A stretch of DNA of 64,000 nt from Nitratireductor sp. GISD-1A_MAKvit (GTDB taxonomy: Bacteria; Pseudomonadota; Alphaproteobacteria; Rhizobiales; Rhizobiaceae): positions 2,727,001-2,791,000 of the forward strand of contig NZ_CP161920.1 of assembly GCF_040819555.1 (NCBI RefSeq). Reading direction: 5' to 3'. Within the stretch, counting starts at the first letter, position 1, and the number at the start of each line of letters is the position of its first letter. Both the position numbers and the translations under genes were made by a program. Positions 16,407 through 25,373 of the stretch are shown piece by piece. The notes under the pieces are model-generated. The model searched no databases. It saw only the letters and a list, made by a program, of their open reading frames with translations, and was not told where the DNA came from.

Positions 16407-18239
16407 CTACGGTACGAAAACCTTCAAAGCCATATTCACGAGGGACTGTGTGCGTTGCTCGACCCTGTCAGCCGTCCAATCGGCATGCGCACCGATATCG
16501 CGGTTCAGCTTCAGATTTGAGGCTTGCAGGACAGGGCGCTTCTCCGCGAAGGACTTGTTGGCAGCCGCATCATTGTCGTTGGGGCCGAAAATCGTCAAAT
16601 TCCCCAGCGCGTGCTTGTTCTTCTCGAGATCCTCGACCTTCTCGCTTCCCTTGGCCGAGCGCGGGTAGACATGTTCAAGAGTCGTGTTGGAAAAGTCGAA
16701 TACGCGGGTTTTATCCTTGCATTTGGGTACGCCGTTCGCCCCTCCCTCATACCATTGGGCATAGTCCTCAAGCGTAATGAGGAGATAGCGGATATGGCCG
16801 TTTCCGCTTCTCGGCGAGTACCTGACTTCGGAAAGATTGGCTTCGAAAACACTGTCCGGCACCGCTTTGTCGATCAGCTCCTGTAGATCTTTGCGAAGCT
16901 CTTTGATCGCGTAATTCGCATCTCCCCGTATTTTCTTCGCATGACGCAGATAAATCTCCGTCATCGGGGTGATGTGGGCGTTGCCAATTGTCCTGAACCG
17001 GAAAATGAACCGCTCCAGCGCTGCTATGGCCTCGGCAAACTTCTTCGGCTCCAGATTTTTCAGCGATAGCAGCAGCGGCATGGCGTTGGTGTGCTTCAGG
17101 TGGACCACCAGCATCCGAAGACGCTCCCGGTCCCAGCTCACCACCTTGCTATGGTCTTCATAGGGCCACTCGCCGTCACCAAGCGTTTGCAGCGTCGCAA
17201 ACTCGGTATCTATCCTCTCGACCTCTTCGAGCACGGCCTGTGCTTCGGCTTTGGTTGCCGATGACTTGTCCTTGCACTTGAAGCGGTATTCGAGGAACTG
17301 TTCGGCGAGGTTGGAGGATTTCGGGCGCTTGCCTTCATGGGAAGAGTAATACCAGCGCAGGTAGCTGTCGATATCGCCCGGCGCATAGGCCAGCACGCTG
17401 TCCCACCGTTCAGCGAGCTTGTTCTGGATTGATGCCAATCCCTTGCTGTCCAGCAATTCCAAAGTGCTCGCCCGCAGCAAATCACCGTCAGTGAGATGGA
17501 CCCCGCGGTCATTCAACACCTGGAAAATCTGGTAGGCCTCGCTGCGCGTCTCCGAGCACATGAAAATCACGCTGCAATCGGCGGCCAGCACGCTGTTCAC
17601 AAGAAGCTGCAACCGCTTCGCTTTTTCCCAAGGGGAACCGCTCTTGAGTAGATCGTCCTCCACGAACCCGACCAGCCGGTCCCAGGCGGCCTGGATACGC
17701 TCATGTGAAGCCCTCTTCGAAACGGCCTTCTTCTCTCCAATGATGTTCTGGAAGAACTCATCATCCGCGCCCGAAAGCTTGAGTTTGGGGACCTCGACAT
17801 ATTCCAGATCAATCTCGTCGCGGTAGATCAGGTATGTGGTCCGCAGCGTCTCGATCGTATCTTCGAGAAATTTCTTCGCCTTCTTCTCCTCCGCCGATAG
17901 GTTTCCTTTTTTGGCCAGGTCCCCGACGATACCCCGCATACCGCGAACAATCGCCGCGACGAACATTACGAAGGAAGCCAGCCGCTGCTGGCCATCGATG
18001 ACTTCGTAATTCGAGCGATTGGAGCTGGCGACGGGCATGCGAACCGTAACGACACCGCCAAAGAAGTGGCTTTTCTCCGAACCTGCCTCGCGTACCTTCA
18101 AGCACCGCGATAAGTCCTCGATAAAATCATCTATGGCGTCTTCATCCCAAGCATATCCGCGCTGGTACTTGGGCACGGCAAACGTATGGTTTTGCTCAAA
18201 GAGAAACTTGACCCCCAGTTGGGTAGGTTTGATTGGCAT
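16407..18239 (-). CDS. DUF262-DUF1524 (GmrSD/SspE-like) nuclease
   Basis: A 610-residue protein. The N-terminal DUF262 domain has VPKYQRGYAWDEDAIDDFIED, FFGGVVTVR and the motif VIDGQQRLASFV, which in related enzymes couples NTP hydrolysis to target sensing. The C-terminal DUF1524 domain has TLEHVYPRSAKG, HALGNLTIFGPNDND and NKSFAEKR, an HNH-like nuclease layout. Known relatives are GmrSD, which cuts modified DNA, and SspE, the phosphorothioate-sensing effector of the Ssp system. The gene is last in the five-gene operon downstream of dndA and starts 3 bases past the previous stop. I infer it is a phosphorothioate-linked effector; it could also be an independent type IV enzyme. Confidence 0.85.
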   Translation of the reverse strand: MPIKPTQLGVKFLFEQNHTFAVPKYQRGYAWDEDAIDDFIEDLSRCLKVREAGSEKSHFFGGVVTVRMPVASSNRSNYEVIDGQQRLASFVMFVAAIVRGMRGIVGDLAKKGNLSAEEKKAKKFLEDTIETLRTTYLIYRDEIDLEYVEVPKLKLSGADDEFFQNIIGEKKAVSKRASHERIQAAWDRLVGFVEDDLLKSGSPWEKAKRLQLLVNSVLAADCSVIFMCSETRSEAYQIFQVLNDRGVHLTDGDLLRASTLELLDSKGLASIQNKLAERWDSVLAYAPGDIDSYLRWYYSSHEGKRPKSSNLAEQFLEYRFKCKDKSSATKAEAQAVLEEVERIDTEFATLQTLGDGEWPYEDHSKVVSWDRERLRMLVVHLKHTNAMPLLLSLKNLEPKKFAEAIAALERFIFRFRTIGNAHITPMTEIYLRHAKKIRGDANYAIKELRKDLQELIDKAVPDSVFEANLSEVRYSPRSGNGHIRYLLITLEDYAQWYEGGANGVPKCKDKTRVFDFSNTTLEHVYPRSAKGSEKVEDLEKNKHALGNLTIFGPNDNDAAANKSFAEKRPVLQASNLKLNRDIGAHADWTADRVEQRTQSLVNMALKVFVP

Positions 18240-18242
18240 GCT

Positions 18243-18716
18243 TTAGGCCGCCTTGCCGGTCAGTTTCTGGTCTACTTTCCGCTTGAAGCTCCGCAGGAAC
18301 GTTTCCAGAGACCGTGGGCGATCTTCAAACCATTCGATAAGTTGTTCATATCCCCCATGAGCATACTTATTGAACTCTCGAACCCCTTCATCGCTCAAGA
18401 AGTTGGGGGCGTCAGGCGTAACAAGGTGTGCAATTGCCGAATGGACTTCAGGACGCTCTTCCATGGATACGCCCAGAACCTCGAGTTCGGATTTGAGAAA
18501 AAGGCCGACAAGCAGCTTGCCACGGGAACTGTACCGGTCTGGAAAGTAGGCGACCAGTTCGGCTGTCTCATCGAGCGGGACGGCTTCCTTACGCTTGGTT
18601 GTGACGCCCGCGATGAAGCAGAAATAGAAGGCATCGAAATCGGTTTTGAACACCCTTTGGTCGCGAAGATCCTTGAACCACTGGCGCGCATCCAAGCGTA
18701 GTCTGAACGGTTGCAT
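18243..18716 (-). CDS. Dnd-associated protein of unknown function, 157 aa
   Basis: A soluble 157-residue protein starting MQPFRLRLDARQWFKDLRD, with FDAFYFCFIAGVTTKRKE, LVAYFPDRYSSRGKLLVGLF and a C-terminal GGYEQLIEWFEDRPRSLETF. I see no catalytic motif. The start overlaps the stop of the upstream ATPase gene (ATGA). Its fixed place between an SMC-like ATPase and a DUF262 nuclease suggests it is an accessory subunit. It resembles proteins annotated as dnd system-associated, but that match is from memory. Confidence 0.7.
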   Translation of the reverse strand: MQPFRLRLDARQWFKDLRDQRVFKTDFDAFYFCFIAGVTTKRKEAVPLDETAELVAYFPDRYSSRGKLLVGLFLKSELEVLGVSMEERPEVHSAIAHLVTPDAPNFLSDEGVREFNKYAHGGYEQLIEWFEDRPRSLETFLRSFKRKVDQKLTGKAA

Positions 18717-20695
18717 CAGGCGGCCTCCTCTTCTTCGAGCTGGAACTCGTTGAAGAACTCCTCGCCCGTCACATTCAGCCCGTCCTCCGTCTCAAGAACG
18801 CTTCCTTTTTCATGGGCGGCGCGTGCCAGCTCTTCGGAGCCTTTCCGGAACAGGGTGACGAACTGAATATCGGAATTGCTGGCGCGTTTGAGCGGCGCGA
18901 TGAACCGGGCGCGCTCGGAAGAAATCGTGAAGGCGATGAACTGGCCAGTGAGATTCGGGATCAGCTCGCCGATCTTCGGGCGCACAGCGAGATCGATGGG
19001 ACCCGCCGGGCTGTCCACCACAAAAGGAAGCTGGTGGTCCGAGCGGTGGAACAGCGTCGCAAGGAAGGCGTAGGCTACCGAAAGGGTTTCGCCGACGCTG
19101 CCGCCTTCCTGCCCTTCAAGGATGAGGTTCTGCTCGATCCGGTCAATCGAGATGTTATTGTGCGGCATCAGCTCGGACATGCGTTTGTTGGCCTGCTCGC
19201 ACAGCTCCGAGGTTATTCCCGTCCGCGCCTTCCTGTGGGCGCTGTTGATGATGGCGGTCAGCGCATCGCGTTTCGCTTTCTCCGTGAGGGTGTGCGTTAT
19301 TTCCGCCAGTTTCCTTTCGGCGTCATCCACCCGCCGTTCAAGAATCTCGATCCCGTAGGTACGTTCGTCATTCTGTGTCTGATCCTTGCTGTCGAACTTC
19401 TCCAGCTCGGCATCCACGTCTTCAATCTGTTTGCGCAGGTTCTCAATGTCATCCCGCGCGCTCTTTACGGCCGGGTCAGCTTGTTCCGCTTCCAAGCGAA
19501 GGGAGTCCCGGTCGTTGCGTGCATCCCGCTCTTCTTCCATCGCGCTCGCCAAGTTGGACATCCGCGCGTTCAGGTCTTTTTCGGCTTCATCGGACTGTTC
19601 ACCCACGGCATCCTTGATGGCCGTCTTCATCGAGTTCAGGAGGGCTACGTCTTCTGTGCCGAGATAGCGGGCGGCACGTGAGCGGATCGTCTCGGCAATC
19701 TCGGCATCGATAGGCCTGCCGCAAACGCACTCTTTGGCATCGGCGAGATCTTCGAAGAATTCACGCGCGGCGCTCTCCGGCAGCTTAACCTTGTCGAGAC
19801 CGTCCTTGAGAGCCAGCATGGAAGTCGCGAATGACGACGAGAGGGCGTGGGGATCGCGCATCCGGTCCAGAACGTCTAGGGCCTCTTCGCGGACCTTCCC
19901 CTTAAGGCGTTCAACCTTCGTTTCGGCGTCGTTCAGGGCCTGGAAGCGGGCATCCTCTTTCTTGATTTCCTGATGATAGGCGTCTTCCTTTTTCTGGAGC
20001 TGAGCTGCGAGGTCGGCTCGCTTTTCCTGCAGTTCCTTTTGTTCGCGCCTGCAATCTGCAAGGTGCTTTCTCAGGCTGGCCAGCCGGTTCTGCCTGCGGG
20101 CGAGACCCCGTTCCTCGGTGGCGCTGACATTCTGCGTCTTGTTGTCCCAGAATTCACTGACTTTGCGGGCCATCGCGTCAAAGGCATTCATCTGGAACAG
20201 GTTCTCGACGACGACCTGCGCGTCCGTATATTCCCGGTCGAGAAGATGCTGCGCCAACTCACCGTCAAAAACGTAGAAGTTGACGAAGTTCTCATTCATG
20301 AAGCGCCGGAAATCGGACGGCGGATGAAACCCGTCGCGCCGTCCGGGGCCGTGTGTCGTCTTGTACGAGACCCGGCCGTTCTCGAAATCGAACTCCATGA
20401 GGATGGTCGCGCGCCTGTCGTTGAGCAGGAGGCGCACCTCAAAATAGCCGTCCGTCGCGTCGCTGTTCCGTTTCCGGAAATCGGCTATCGTGTGCCGGTC
20501 CCAGCCGGGGCTAATCGCCGCGCCGGACAGGGCCGCCCGCAGCAGCGCCAGCGTTGTCGTCTTGCCGGTGCCGTTCGGCATCTGGATAAGGGACACAGGA
20601 AAGGGCTGGCCGTCCGCATCAGCGCAACTGATTTCATGATCGGGACACCGGAGCCCCTGGGCTTTCCAACCCAGTATGCGCATGACGGCGGGCAT
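18716..20695 (-). CDS. SMC/Rad50-like ATPase of the phosphorothioation island
   Basis: A 659-residue protein. Residues about 30-50 hold Walker A MPNGTGKTTTLALL; a long coiled coil (residues about 200-520) is interrupted by ECVCGRPIDAEIA, a CxxC like the Rad50 zinc hook; the C-terminal lobe has GGSVGETLSVAYAFLATLF (ABC signature region) and PFVVDSPAGPIDL (Walker B). DndD and the effector DndF are also P-loop proteins, but this gene is separate from dndD. The ATG at 20695 overlaps the upstream stop (ATGA). It probably works with the PLD-helicase as a sensor or motor that recognises unmodified DNA; this is inference. Confidence 0.85.
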   Translation of the reverse strand: MPAVMRILGWKAQGLRCPDHEISCADADGQPFPVSLIQMPNGTGKTTTLALLRAALSGAAISPGWDRHTIADFRKRNSDATDGYFEVRLLLNDRRATILMEFDFENGRVSYKTTHGPGRRDGFHPPSDFRRFMNENFVNFYVFDGELAQHLLDREYTDAQVVVENLFQMNAFDAMARKVSEFWDNKTQNVSATEERGLARRQNRLASLRKHLADCRREQKELQEKRADLAAQLQKKEDAYHQEIKKEDARFQALNDAETKVERLKGKVREEALDVLDRMRDPHALSSSFATSMLALKDGLDKVKLPESAAREFFEDLADAKECVCGRPIDAEIAETIRSRAARYLGTEDVALLNSMKTAIKDAVGEQSDEAEKDLNARMSNLASAMEEERDARNDRDSLRLEAEQADPAVKSARDDIENLRKQIEDVDAELEKFDSKDQTQNDERTYGIEILERRVDDAERKLAEITHTLTEKAKRDALTAIINSAHRKARTGITSELCEQANKRMSELMPHNNISIDRIEQNLILEGQEGGSVGETLSVAYAFLATLFHRSDHQLPFVVDSPAGPIDLAVRPKIGELIPNLTGQFIAFTISSERARFIAPLKRASNSDIQFVTLFRKGSEELARAAHEKGSVLETEDGLNVTGEEFFNEFQLEEEEAA

Positions 20696-20907
20696 CAGTC
20701 CTCGTCCTCCCCGTTGCCGTTCTGAACAACGGTGCCCTCGAACAGGACTTCCAGATGCCGGGCGGTCGTCGCCTGGTCGTTGATATCTTCGTTGCCCGAT
20801 GTCACGGCCTCGAACCACGCGATCAAGCGCCGGGCCAGCGTTTCAGGCTGGCCCGCTTCCGCGACAGCTTCATTGATGGCCTGCGTTATCCGCGCATCTA
20901 TGGTCAC
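20695..20907 (-). CDS. Small coupling protein of the Dnd restriction operon, 70 aa
   Basis: GTG start at 20907, overlapping the helicase stop (GTGA), with its own stop overlapping the ATPase start (ATGA). The product MTIDARITQAINEAVAEAGQ ... LFEGTVVQNGNGEDED is helical with an acidic tail. The family is not recognised. The double overlap shows it is a real member of the operon. It could bridge the helicase and the SMC-like ATPase. Confidence 0.75.
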   Translation of the reverse strand: MTIDARITQAINEAVAEAGQPETLARRLIAWFEAVTSGNEDINDQATTARHLEVLFEGTVVQNGNGEDED

Positions 20908-22805
20908 TTTTCTTCTCCCCCCGCGCGCACTTTAGACAGCTCCGTCAGCCACTCCGCGCGCTCTTCATCCGCGTTCTGTTCCCCGTCTTCGTCAGACTGC
21001 CGGATGAAATCCACTATGTTTGCGACTTTTCCCGGATTGTCCGGGTCCGTCCGCAAACAGCGCCCCATGCGCTGGATCGTCTCAAGCCGGGCGCGCGCCG
21101 ATGAGAACAGGATCACGGAATTCAAAGACCTGATGTCAATCCCTTCTGACACGCGATGGCATGTAATCAGGCATTCAAGCTCGCCCCGCGCAAAGCGTTT
21201 CAACGTCTCCGACTCTTCACCGGAGAAGTAAGTATGAAAGTCTGATCTGTATTTGTGAATAATTTCTAATACTTCATCCCCATATTCCTGAGTTTCAACA
21301 AACACTATGCATCTTTCAAGCATGTGCTGGTTGTTCCGAATGAACTCGTCGAACACGGGAAGCTTGGCCCTGGAGGTCTTGTAGACGCGGGCAATCTCTA
21401 TCCAGACTTCCTCATCGCTCATGGGATTGCCGGCGGCCGCCCTGGCCGCCTGGCGCTTGTACACATCGCGGACCCGCTGGCGGTCTTCAACCGTCATTTC
21501 ATACGGCAGCGGGAAATAGTCGAAGGGCGCAAGGATTTCGCGGCGAATTGCATCGTCAAGTTCGAACCGCATAAGCTCCGGCCCGATATGCTCCAGCAGG
21601 AAGGCATTGCCTTCTTCGTCATACTCGCGATCCGGCGTAGCGCTCAGGCCAAGCCGAAAGCGGATGTTGTCTGACAAGCCTCCAAGCCTTGCCCGGTTCG
21701 CAGGACTGCCCAGCCCGTGAACCTCATCATGGATGAGCAAGGTGCGTTGGCCGATTTCGGCGGGCAACTGCCTCAAAGCCGATGCAAGTGGCTGGCGCGA
21801 CACCAGAAGGATGGCGTTCCTGGGTTCGAGAAGGAAATCTTCCGTCTCCCGCGCGGATTTGTAGTGGCGAAAGACCTTCGATCCTATGTCTTTGCGCACA
21901 GCGAGCAGTTCGGCATACCACTGGTCCAGCAGGTCATTGCCGTCCGTGCTTACAATGACCGTGTCAATGCTGTCGCGGTCGTACAGTGCCCGGAGGATTT
22001 TGAGCGAGGTGCGCGTTTTGCCTGTGCCGGTAGCCATGTTGAGCACGCCGCGCTCGGCCGCAAGAAACTCTTCCAGCGCATCATCTTGGTGACGCCACTT
22101 GCCGGGCTTCGCTTTCTCTTCCTGTTTGCGTCGCCGGTGGCCCGCCTCCCATTCGCCGCACACCCTTATGAGTTGCTGGCGCGCCGCATCAGGAAAGCTG
22201 TAGACTTCAACACCCTTGTCCTTACGCTCCCAAAGTTCTTCGAAATGCGCCTTCTTCCGCGCAGCCCTCGCGGCACTGGACCATGACGGATAAACATCCA
22301 CGCATTCCCGGTTGTTCTCGAAGGCATTGCGGCTTTCGTTCGACGAGCCGGTGAAAGCCACATAGTCGTTCTTGTCGAAAAACAGCCCGATTTTTTCGTG
22401 ATAGATGCCCGAACCCGTCCGGGGAACCGCGATCTGAATCTCCAGCCGTCCGATCTCAAGGAGGCGTGCCAGCCGGGCGACACCATCGCCGACGCCGTCG
22501 GCGAACTCCGTATCGATGATTTCTTCGAGACGTTGAGCGCAGATATCCTGCTTCGGCACGCCGTTCTGGATGGCTTCAAGATCGCTGTGGGAGAGTTCAA
22601 CCGAGGTGACCAGCCGGATGTGGCCACCCTTCTTTATGAACTCACCTAGAGGGGCACCGAAGGATTCCAGTGCGCTGCTGGAAAAATACCCGACCGCACG
22701 CCAGTAGGCCTGGGCTCGGGCAAGCGAGGGCCGGATGAAATCCTCAACGATGTTCTCGTAGCCGGACCGGTAATCCTCCTGATACTCAATATCGCGCAAA
22801 CTCAT
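20904..22805 (-). CDS. PLD-nuclease/superfamily 2 helicase, Dnd-associated restriction enzyme
   Basis: A 633-residue protein. The N-terminal third (residues about 1-200) is a phospholipase-D-type nuclease with the HxK motif YHEKIGLFFDKND followed by FTGSSNES. The rest is a superfamily 2 helicase: Walker A MATGTGKTRTSL (about residue 260), motif II IHDEVHG, motif III GLSATPDRE and motif VI QRMGRCLRTD. This domain order matches proteins annotated as DNA phosphorothioation system restriction enzyme. It heads a five-gene operon, all members overlapping or nearly so, and lies 214 bases downstream of dndA on the same strand. The expected role is to cut or block unmodified incoming DNA. The ATG at 22805 is chosen because homology begins there. 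Confidence 0.88.
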   Translation of the reverse strand: MSLRDIEYQEDYRSGYENIVEDFIRPSLARAQAYWRAVGYFSSSALESFGAPLGEFIKKGGHIRLVTSVELSHSDLEAIQNGVPKQDICAQRLEEIIDTEFADGVGDGVARLARLLEIGRLEIQIAVPRTGSGIYHEKIGLFFDKNDYVAFTGSSNESRNAFENNRECVDVYPSWSSAARAARKKAHFEELWERKDKGVEVYSFPDAARQQLIRVCGEWEAGHRRRKQEEKAKPGKWRHQDDALEEFLAAERGVLNMATGTGKTRTSLKILRALYDRDSIDTVIVSTDGNDLLDQWYAELLAVRKDIGSKVFRHYKSARETEDFLLEPRNAILLVSRQPLASALRQLPAEIGQRTLLIHDEVHGLGSPANRARLGGLSDNIRFRLGLSATPDREYDEEGNAFLLEHIGPELMRFELDDAIRREILAPFDYFPLPYEMTVEDRQRVRDVYKRQAARAAAGNPMSDEEVWIEIARVYKTSRAKLPVFDEFIRNNQHMLERCIVFVETQEYGDEVLEIIHKYRSDFHTYFSGEESETLKRFARGELECLITCHRVSEGIDIRSLNSVILFSSARARLETIQRMGRCLRTDPDNPGKVANIVDFIRQSDEDGEQNADEERAEWLTELSKVRAGGEEK

Positions 22806-23019
22806 AGGAAACGGCCTTTCCCCCACTTGTCGGCCGCACCGCACCGACCCCTGCGATCCTGATCGTCACCTCGCTTCGCGCTCGAATATATCTATGACGT
22901 ACCAGAATCCTGTTTTTCTTTATCAAAAGAGTTTGCGTTACAGAGGGTTGCGGATCAACCTTGAATTTAGCCATGAGATGGTGACCATACCGGTATGCCA
23001 CTCTTCCCTTGATGTTCCG
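22806..23019 (-). promoter_or_regulatory. Intergenic region between dndA and the restriction operon
   Basis: 214 bases containing the AT-rich patch GATAAAGAAAAACAGGATTC and CATAGATATATTCG on the minus strand, which stands out from its GC-rich surroundings and probably contains the operon's own promoter. A frame of 71 codons on the minus strand is not convincing as a gene. Confidence 0.45.
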
Positions 23020-24189
23020 TTAGCTGAGGGCTGCGATCCGCGAGGCCAGCAAGGGCCAGTCCACATCAGGGGTCAGGTGAGACCATGATACGCGGATAGC
23101 ACCGGAGACCGCCTCGGGCGGCAGCTCCATCGCCTCAAGTACATGGCTGGGCGTGTAGCTCTGCGACGTGCAAGCCGAGCCGTTGGACACCGCCGCCACA
23201 TCCTTGAGCGCCACCATCACCGCTTCGGAGTCGACGCCGGGCACCGAGAAATTCATCACATGCGATAGTGTGTGATCCGGGTTCGAATGCATCCGGATGC
23301 CCAGCGGCTCCAGGGACGCCAGTGCTTGCCGACGGATATCGCAGCACCGCTTGCGGCGGGCCTCGTTGTCCTTCAACGCGGTTTCAGCCGCCACGCCAAG
23401 ACCCACGATCAGCGGTACGGGGAGCGTGCCGGGTCGCAATCCGCGCTCCTGGCCGCCACCAAAGGTGAGAGGGGTCAATGGCAGGCGCTTGAAGCCGCGC
23501 CGCCGGGCGATGAGCGCGCCGACACCGACCGGGCCGTATATCTTGTGTCCGCTGACGCTGATCAGATCGATCCGCTTGCTGCGCAAGGGCTCCAGGTCCT
23601 TGCCGTATCCTTGCGCGGCATCGACATGGAAGAAGGCCTCATGGCCATCCAGCGCATCCGCGATTTCCAACAGGGGCTGGATCGAACCGGTTTCGTTGTT
23701 TGCTTGCATCACTGACACCAGCAGCGTGTCCGGGCGAAGGGCGGCCCTGACGGACTCGGCCGTCACCACGCCGTTCGCATCGGGGGGCACCAGCGTGACG
23801 GAGAAACCTCTGGCTTCCAAAGCCTCCAACGGTTCCAGGACCGCCTTGTGCTCAATGGCGGTCGAGACGATGTGTCGGCGCTTCGATTCGTCACCATGCG
23901 CGGCCAGCCCCAGGATCGCCAGGTTGTTACTTTCGGTCGCACCGCTCGTGAAGATGACCTCGTCTGCAGCCGCATCCACCACGGCTGCTACCTGCGCACG
24001 CGCGGCCTGCACAGCCTTTTTGGCGCGCAGCCCATACTCGTGAGTCCGGCTGCCCGCATTGCCAAGCTCATCTGTCAGCCACTGCACGACAGCGTCCCGA
24101 ACGGCCGGTTCAATGGGTGCGGTCGCGTTGCAGTCGAGGTAGACAGGCCCGGCCTCTTGTTTGTATGTAGATGCAAACGTATGTTTCAT
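23020..24189 (-). CDS. dndA: Cysteine desulfurase of the phosphorothioation system
   Basis: A 389-residue fold-type I PLP enzyme. VYLDCNATAPIEPAV marks the N-terminus, EVIFTSGATESNN the substrate loop, TAIEHKAVLEPLEAL the PLP-stacking His, ISVSGHKIYGPVGVGAL the Schiff-base Lys (about residue 207), and SNGSACTSQSYTPSHVL the active-site Cys loop (about residue 330). DndA takes sulfur from L-cysteine for DndC-dependent replacement of a non-bridging phosphate oxygen. It diverges from dndBCDE, as in Streptomyces lividans. I prefer the ATG at 24189 over the TTG at 24198. General IscS/NifS function is the alternative, but the context decides for DndA. Confidence 0.93.
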   Translation of the reverse strand: MKHTFASTYKQEAGPVYLDCNATAPIEPAVRDAVVQWLTDELGNAGSRTHEYGLRAKKAVQAARAQVAAVVDAAADEVIFTSGATESNNLAILGLAAHGDESKRRHIVSTAIEHKAVLEPLEALEARGFSVTLVPPDANGVVTAESVRAALRPDTLLVSVMQANNETGSIQPLLEIADALDGHEAFFHVDAAQGYGKDLEPLRSKRIDLISVSGHKIYGPVGVGALIARRRGFKRLPLTPLTFGGGQERGLRPGTLPVPLIVGLGVAAETALKDNEARRKRCCDIRRQALASLEPLGIRMHSNPDHTLSHVMNFSVPGVDSEAVMVALKDVAAVSNGSACTSQSYTPSHVLEAMELPPEAVSGAIRVSWSHLTPDVDWPLLASRIAALS

Positions 24190-24259
24190 GTTTGACAAAC
24201 TTTGGTCGATGTGATTCAGTATGTTTGTATCGCATAACCCTTCGACTTGACAAAGAAAT
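24190..24259. promoter_or_regulatory. Divergent dndA/dndB promoter region
   Basis: Seventy AT-rich bases between the two start codons. A dyad GTTTG-A-CAAAC lies at 24190-24200, and GTATGTTT occurs on both sides of it (24179-24186 and 24220-24227). TTGACA occurs at 24192-24197 and at 24247-24252. DndB is a known transcriptional regulator of dnd genes in Salmonella, so these repeats are candidate DndB sites. Confidence 0.5.
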
Positions 24260-25373
24260 ATGAGCGACGGCTTCGAGTATCAGTTCCCCGCGATCAGGGG
24301 CATCCAGGCGCAGCGGGAGTACTACGTTTCCATGTGTCCCATGCGGCTTTTGCCCAAGCTGTTCCAGTTTGACGAGGATGAACTCGCGCCGGAACTGCGG
24401 GCGCAGCGGCAGCTCAACAGGGCGCGGATTCCGGAGCTTTCACGCTATATCACCGAAAATGTGGATAACTACGTCTTCTCGGCCATCACCGTCTCTATAG
24501 ATGCCGATATCGCCTTTGCCCCGTTCGCGGGCGAAGGGGAAGCAAACCGAATCGGCATCCTGAAAATCCCGATGTCGGCCCGTTTCATCATCAATGACGG
24601 CCAGCACCGCCGCGCGGCCATCGATCAGGCTCTGCGTAACCACCCCGAGCTGGGCGATGAGACCATCGCCGTGGTCTTCTTCCTCGACAAAGGGCTGGAG
24701 CGCTGCCAGCAGATGTTTGCCGACCTCAACCGCTATGCCATCCGGCCATCCCCGTCGCTCAGCATCCTCTATGACTACCGCGACGAAACCGCGCAGCTCG
24801 CAAAGACGCTAATCGCCGGTTCCGACATATTCCGTGACGTGGTCGAGCTGGAAAAAACCAGCCTCGCGCCGCGCTCACGGCGGCTCTTCACCTTGAGCGC
24901 TATATACCATGCGACGAACGAGCTGCTGAACGGGTTGCCGGAGACGACGCCGGAAGAGACGGCCCGCCTTGCGTTGGACTTTTGGGAAGCCGTCGCGGCT
25001 CAGTTCGACGAGTGGGGGCCGGGTCCGCAGCGGCGACCTGACGGCCGGTGAGGTGCGTACCGATTTTATCCACACGCACGGCGTGGTGCTGCAAGCATTG
25101 GCGCGGGCCGGGCGGGCGCTCATTTTGAAGTATCCCAAGAGCTGGAAAAAGAAGATCGTCAACCTCAAGAGCATAGACTGGCGGCGAGCCAATAGTAGAA
25201 TGTGGGAAGGCCGTGCCCTGGTAGGCGGCCAGCTTTCAAAAGCACACCAGAACGTCGTTTTGACTGCAAACGCCATCAAGAATCATTTGGACCTTGAGCT
25301 ATCGGACGACGAGTTGCGTGTCGAAGACGCATATAAGCGGGGGGCCAATGGCATCGAAAAAGCCACAGCGTAA
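24260..25373 (+). pseudogene. dndB: dndB, DGQHR protein of the Dnd system (frameshifted by one extra G)
   Basis: The first frame starts MSDGFEYQFPAIRGIQAQRE and contains the DGQHR signature (FIINDGQHRRAAIDQ, about residue 115) and FADLNRYA. It then runs out of frame at a five-G run (25014-25018). Removing one G restores DEWGRVRSGDLTAGEVRTDF and a normal ending at 25373, giving about 370 residues, the usual length. DndB is not needed for sulfur transfer; it regulates dnd expression and limits modification. The stop overlaps the dndC start by 26 bases. The break is one of several GGCC-associated single-base insertions in this sequence and may be a sequencing artefact. Confidence 0.88.

Noticed and set aside
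22786..23001. 71-codon minus-strand frame between dndA and the PLD-helicase
   Set aside because: It overlaps the helicase start, has no recognisable domain, and the region is better read as promoter DNA.
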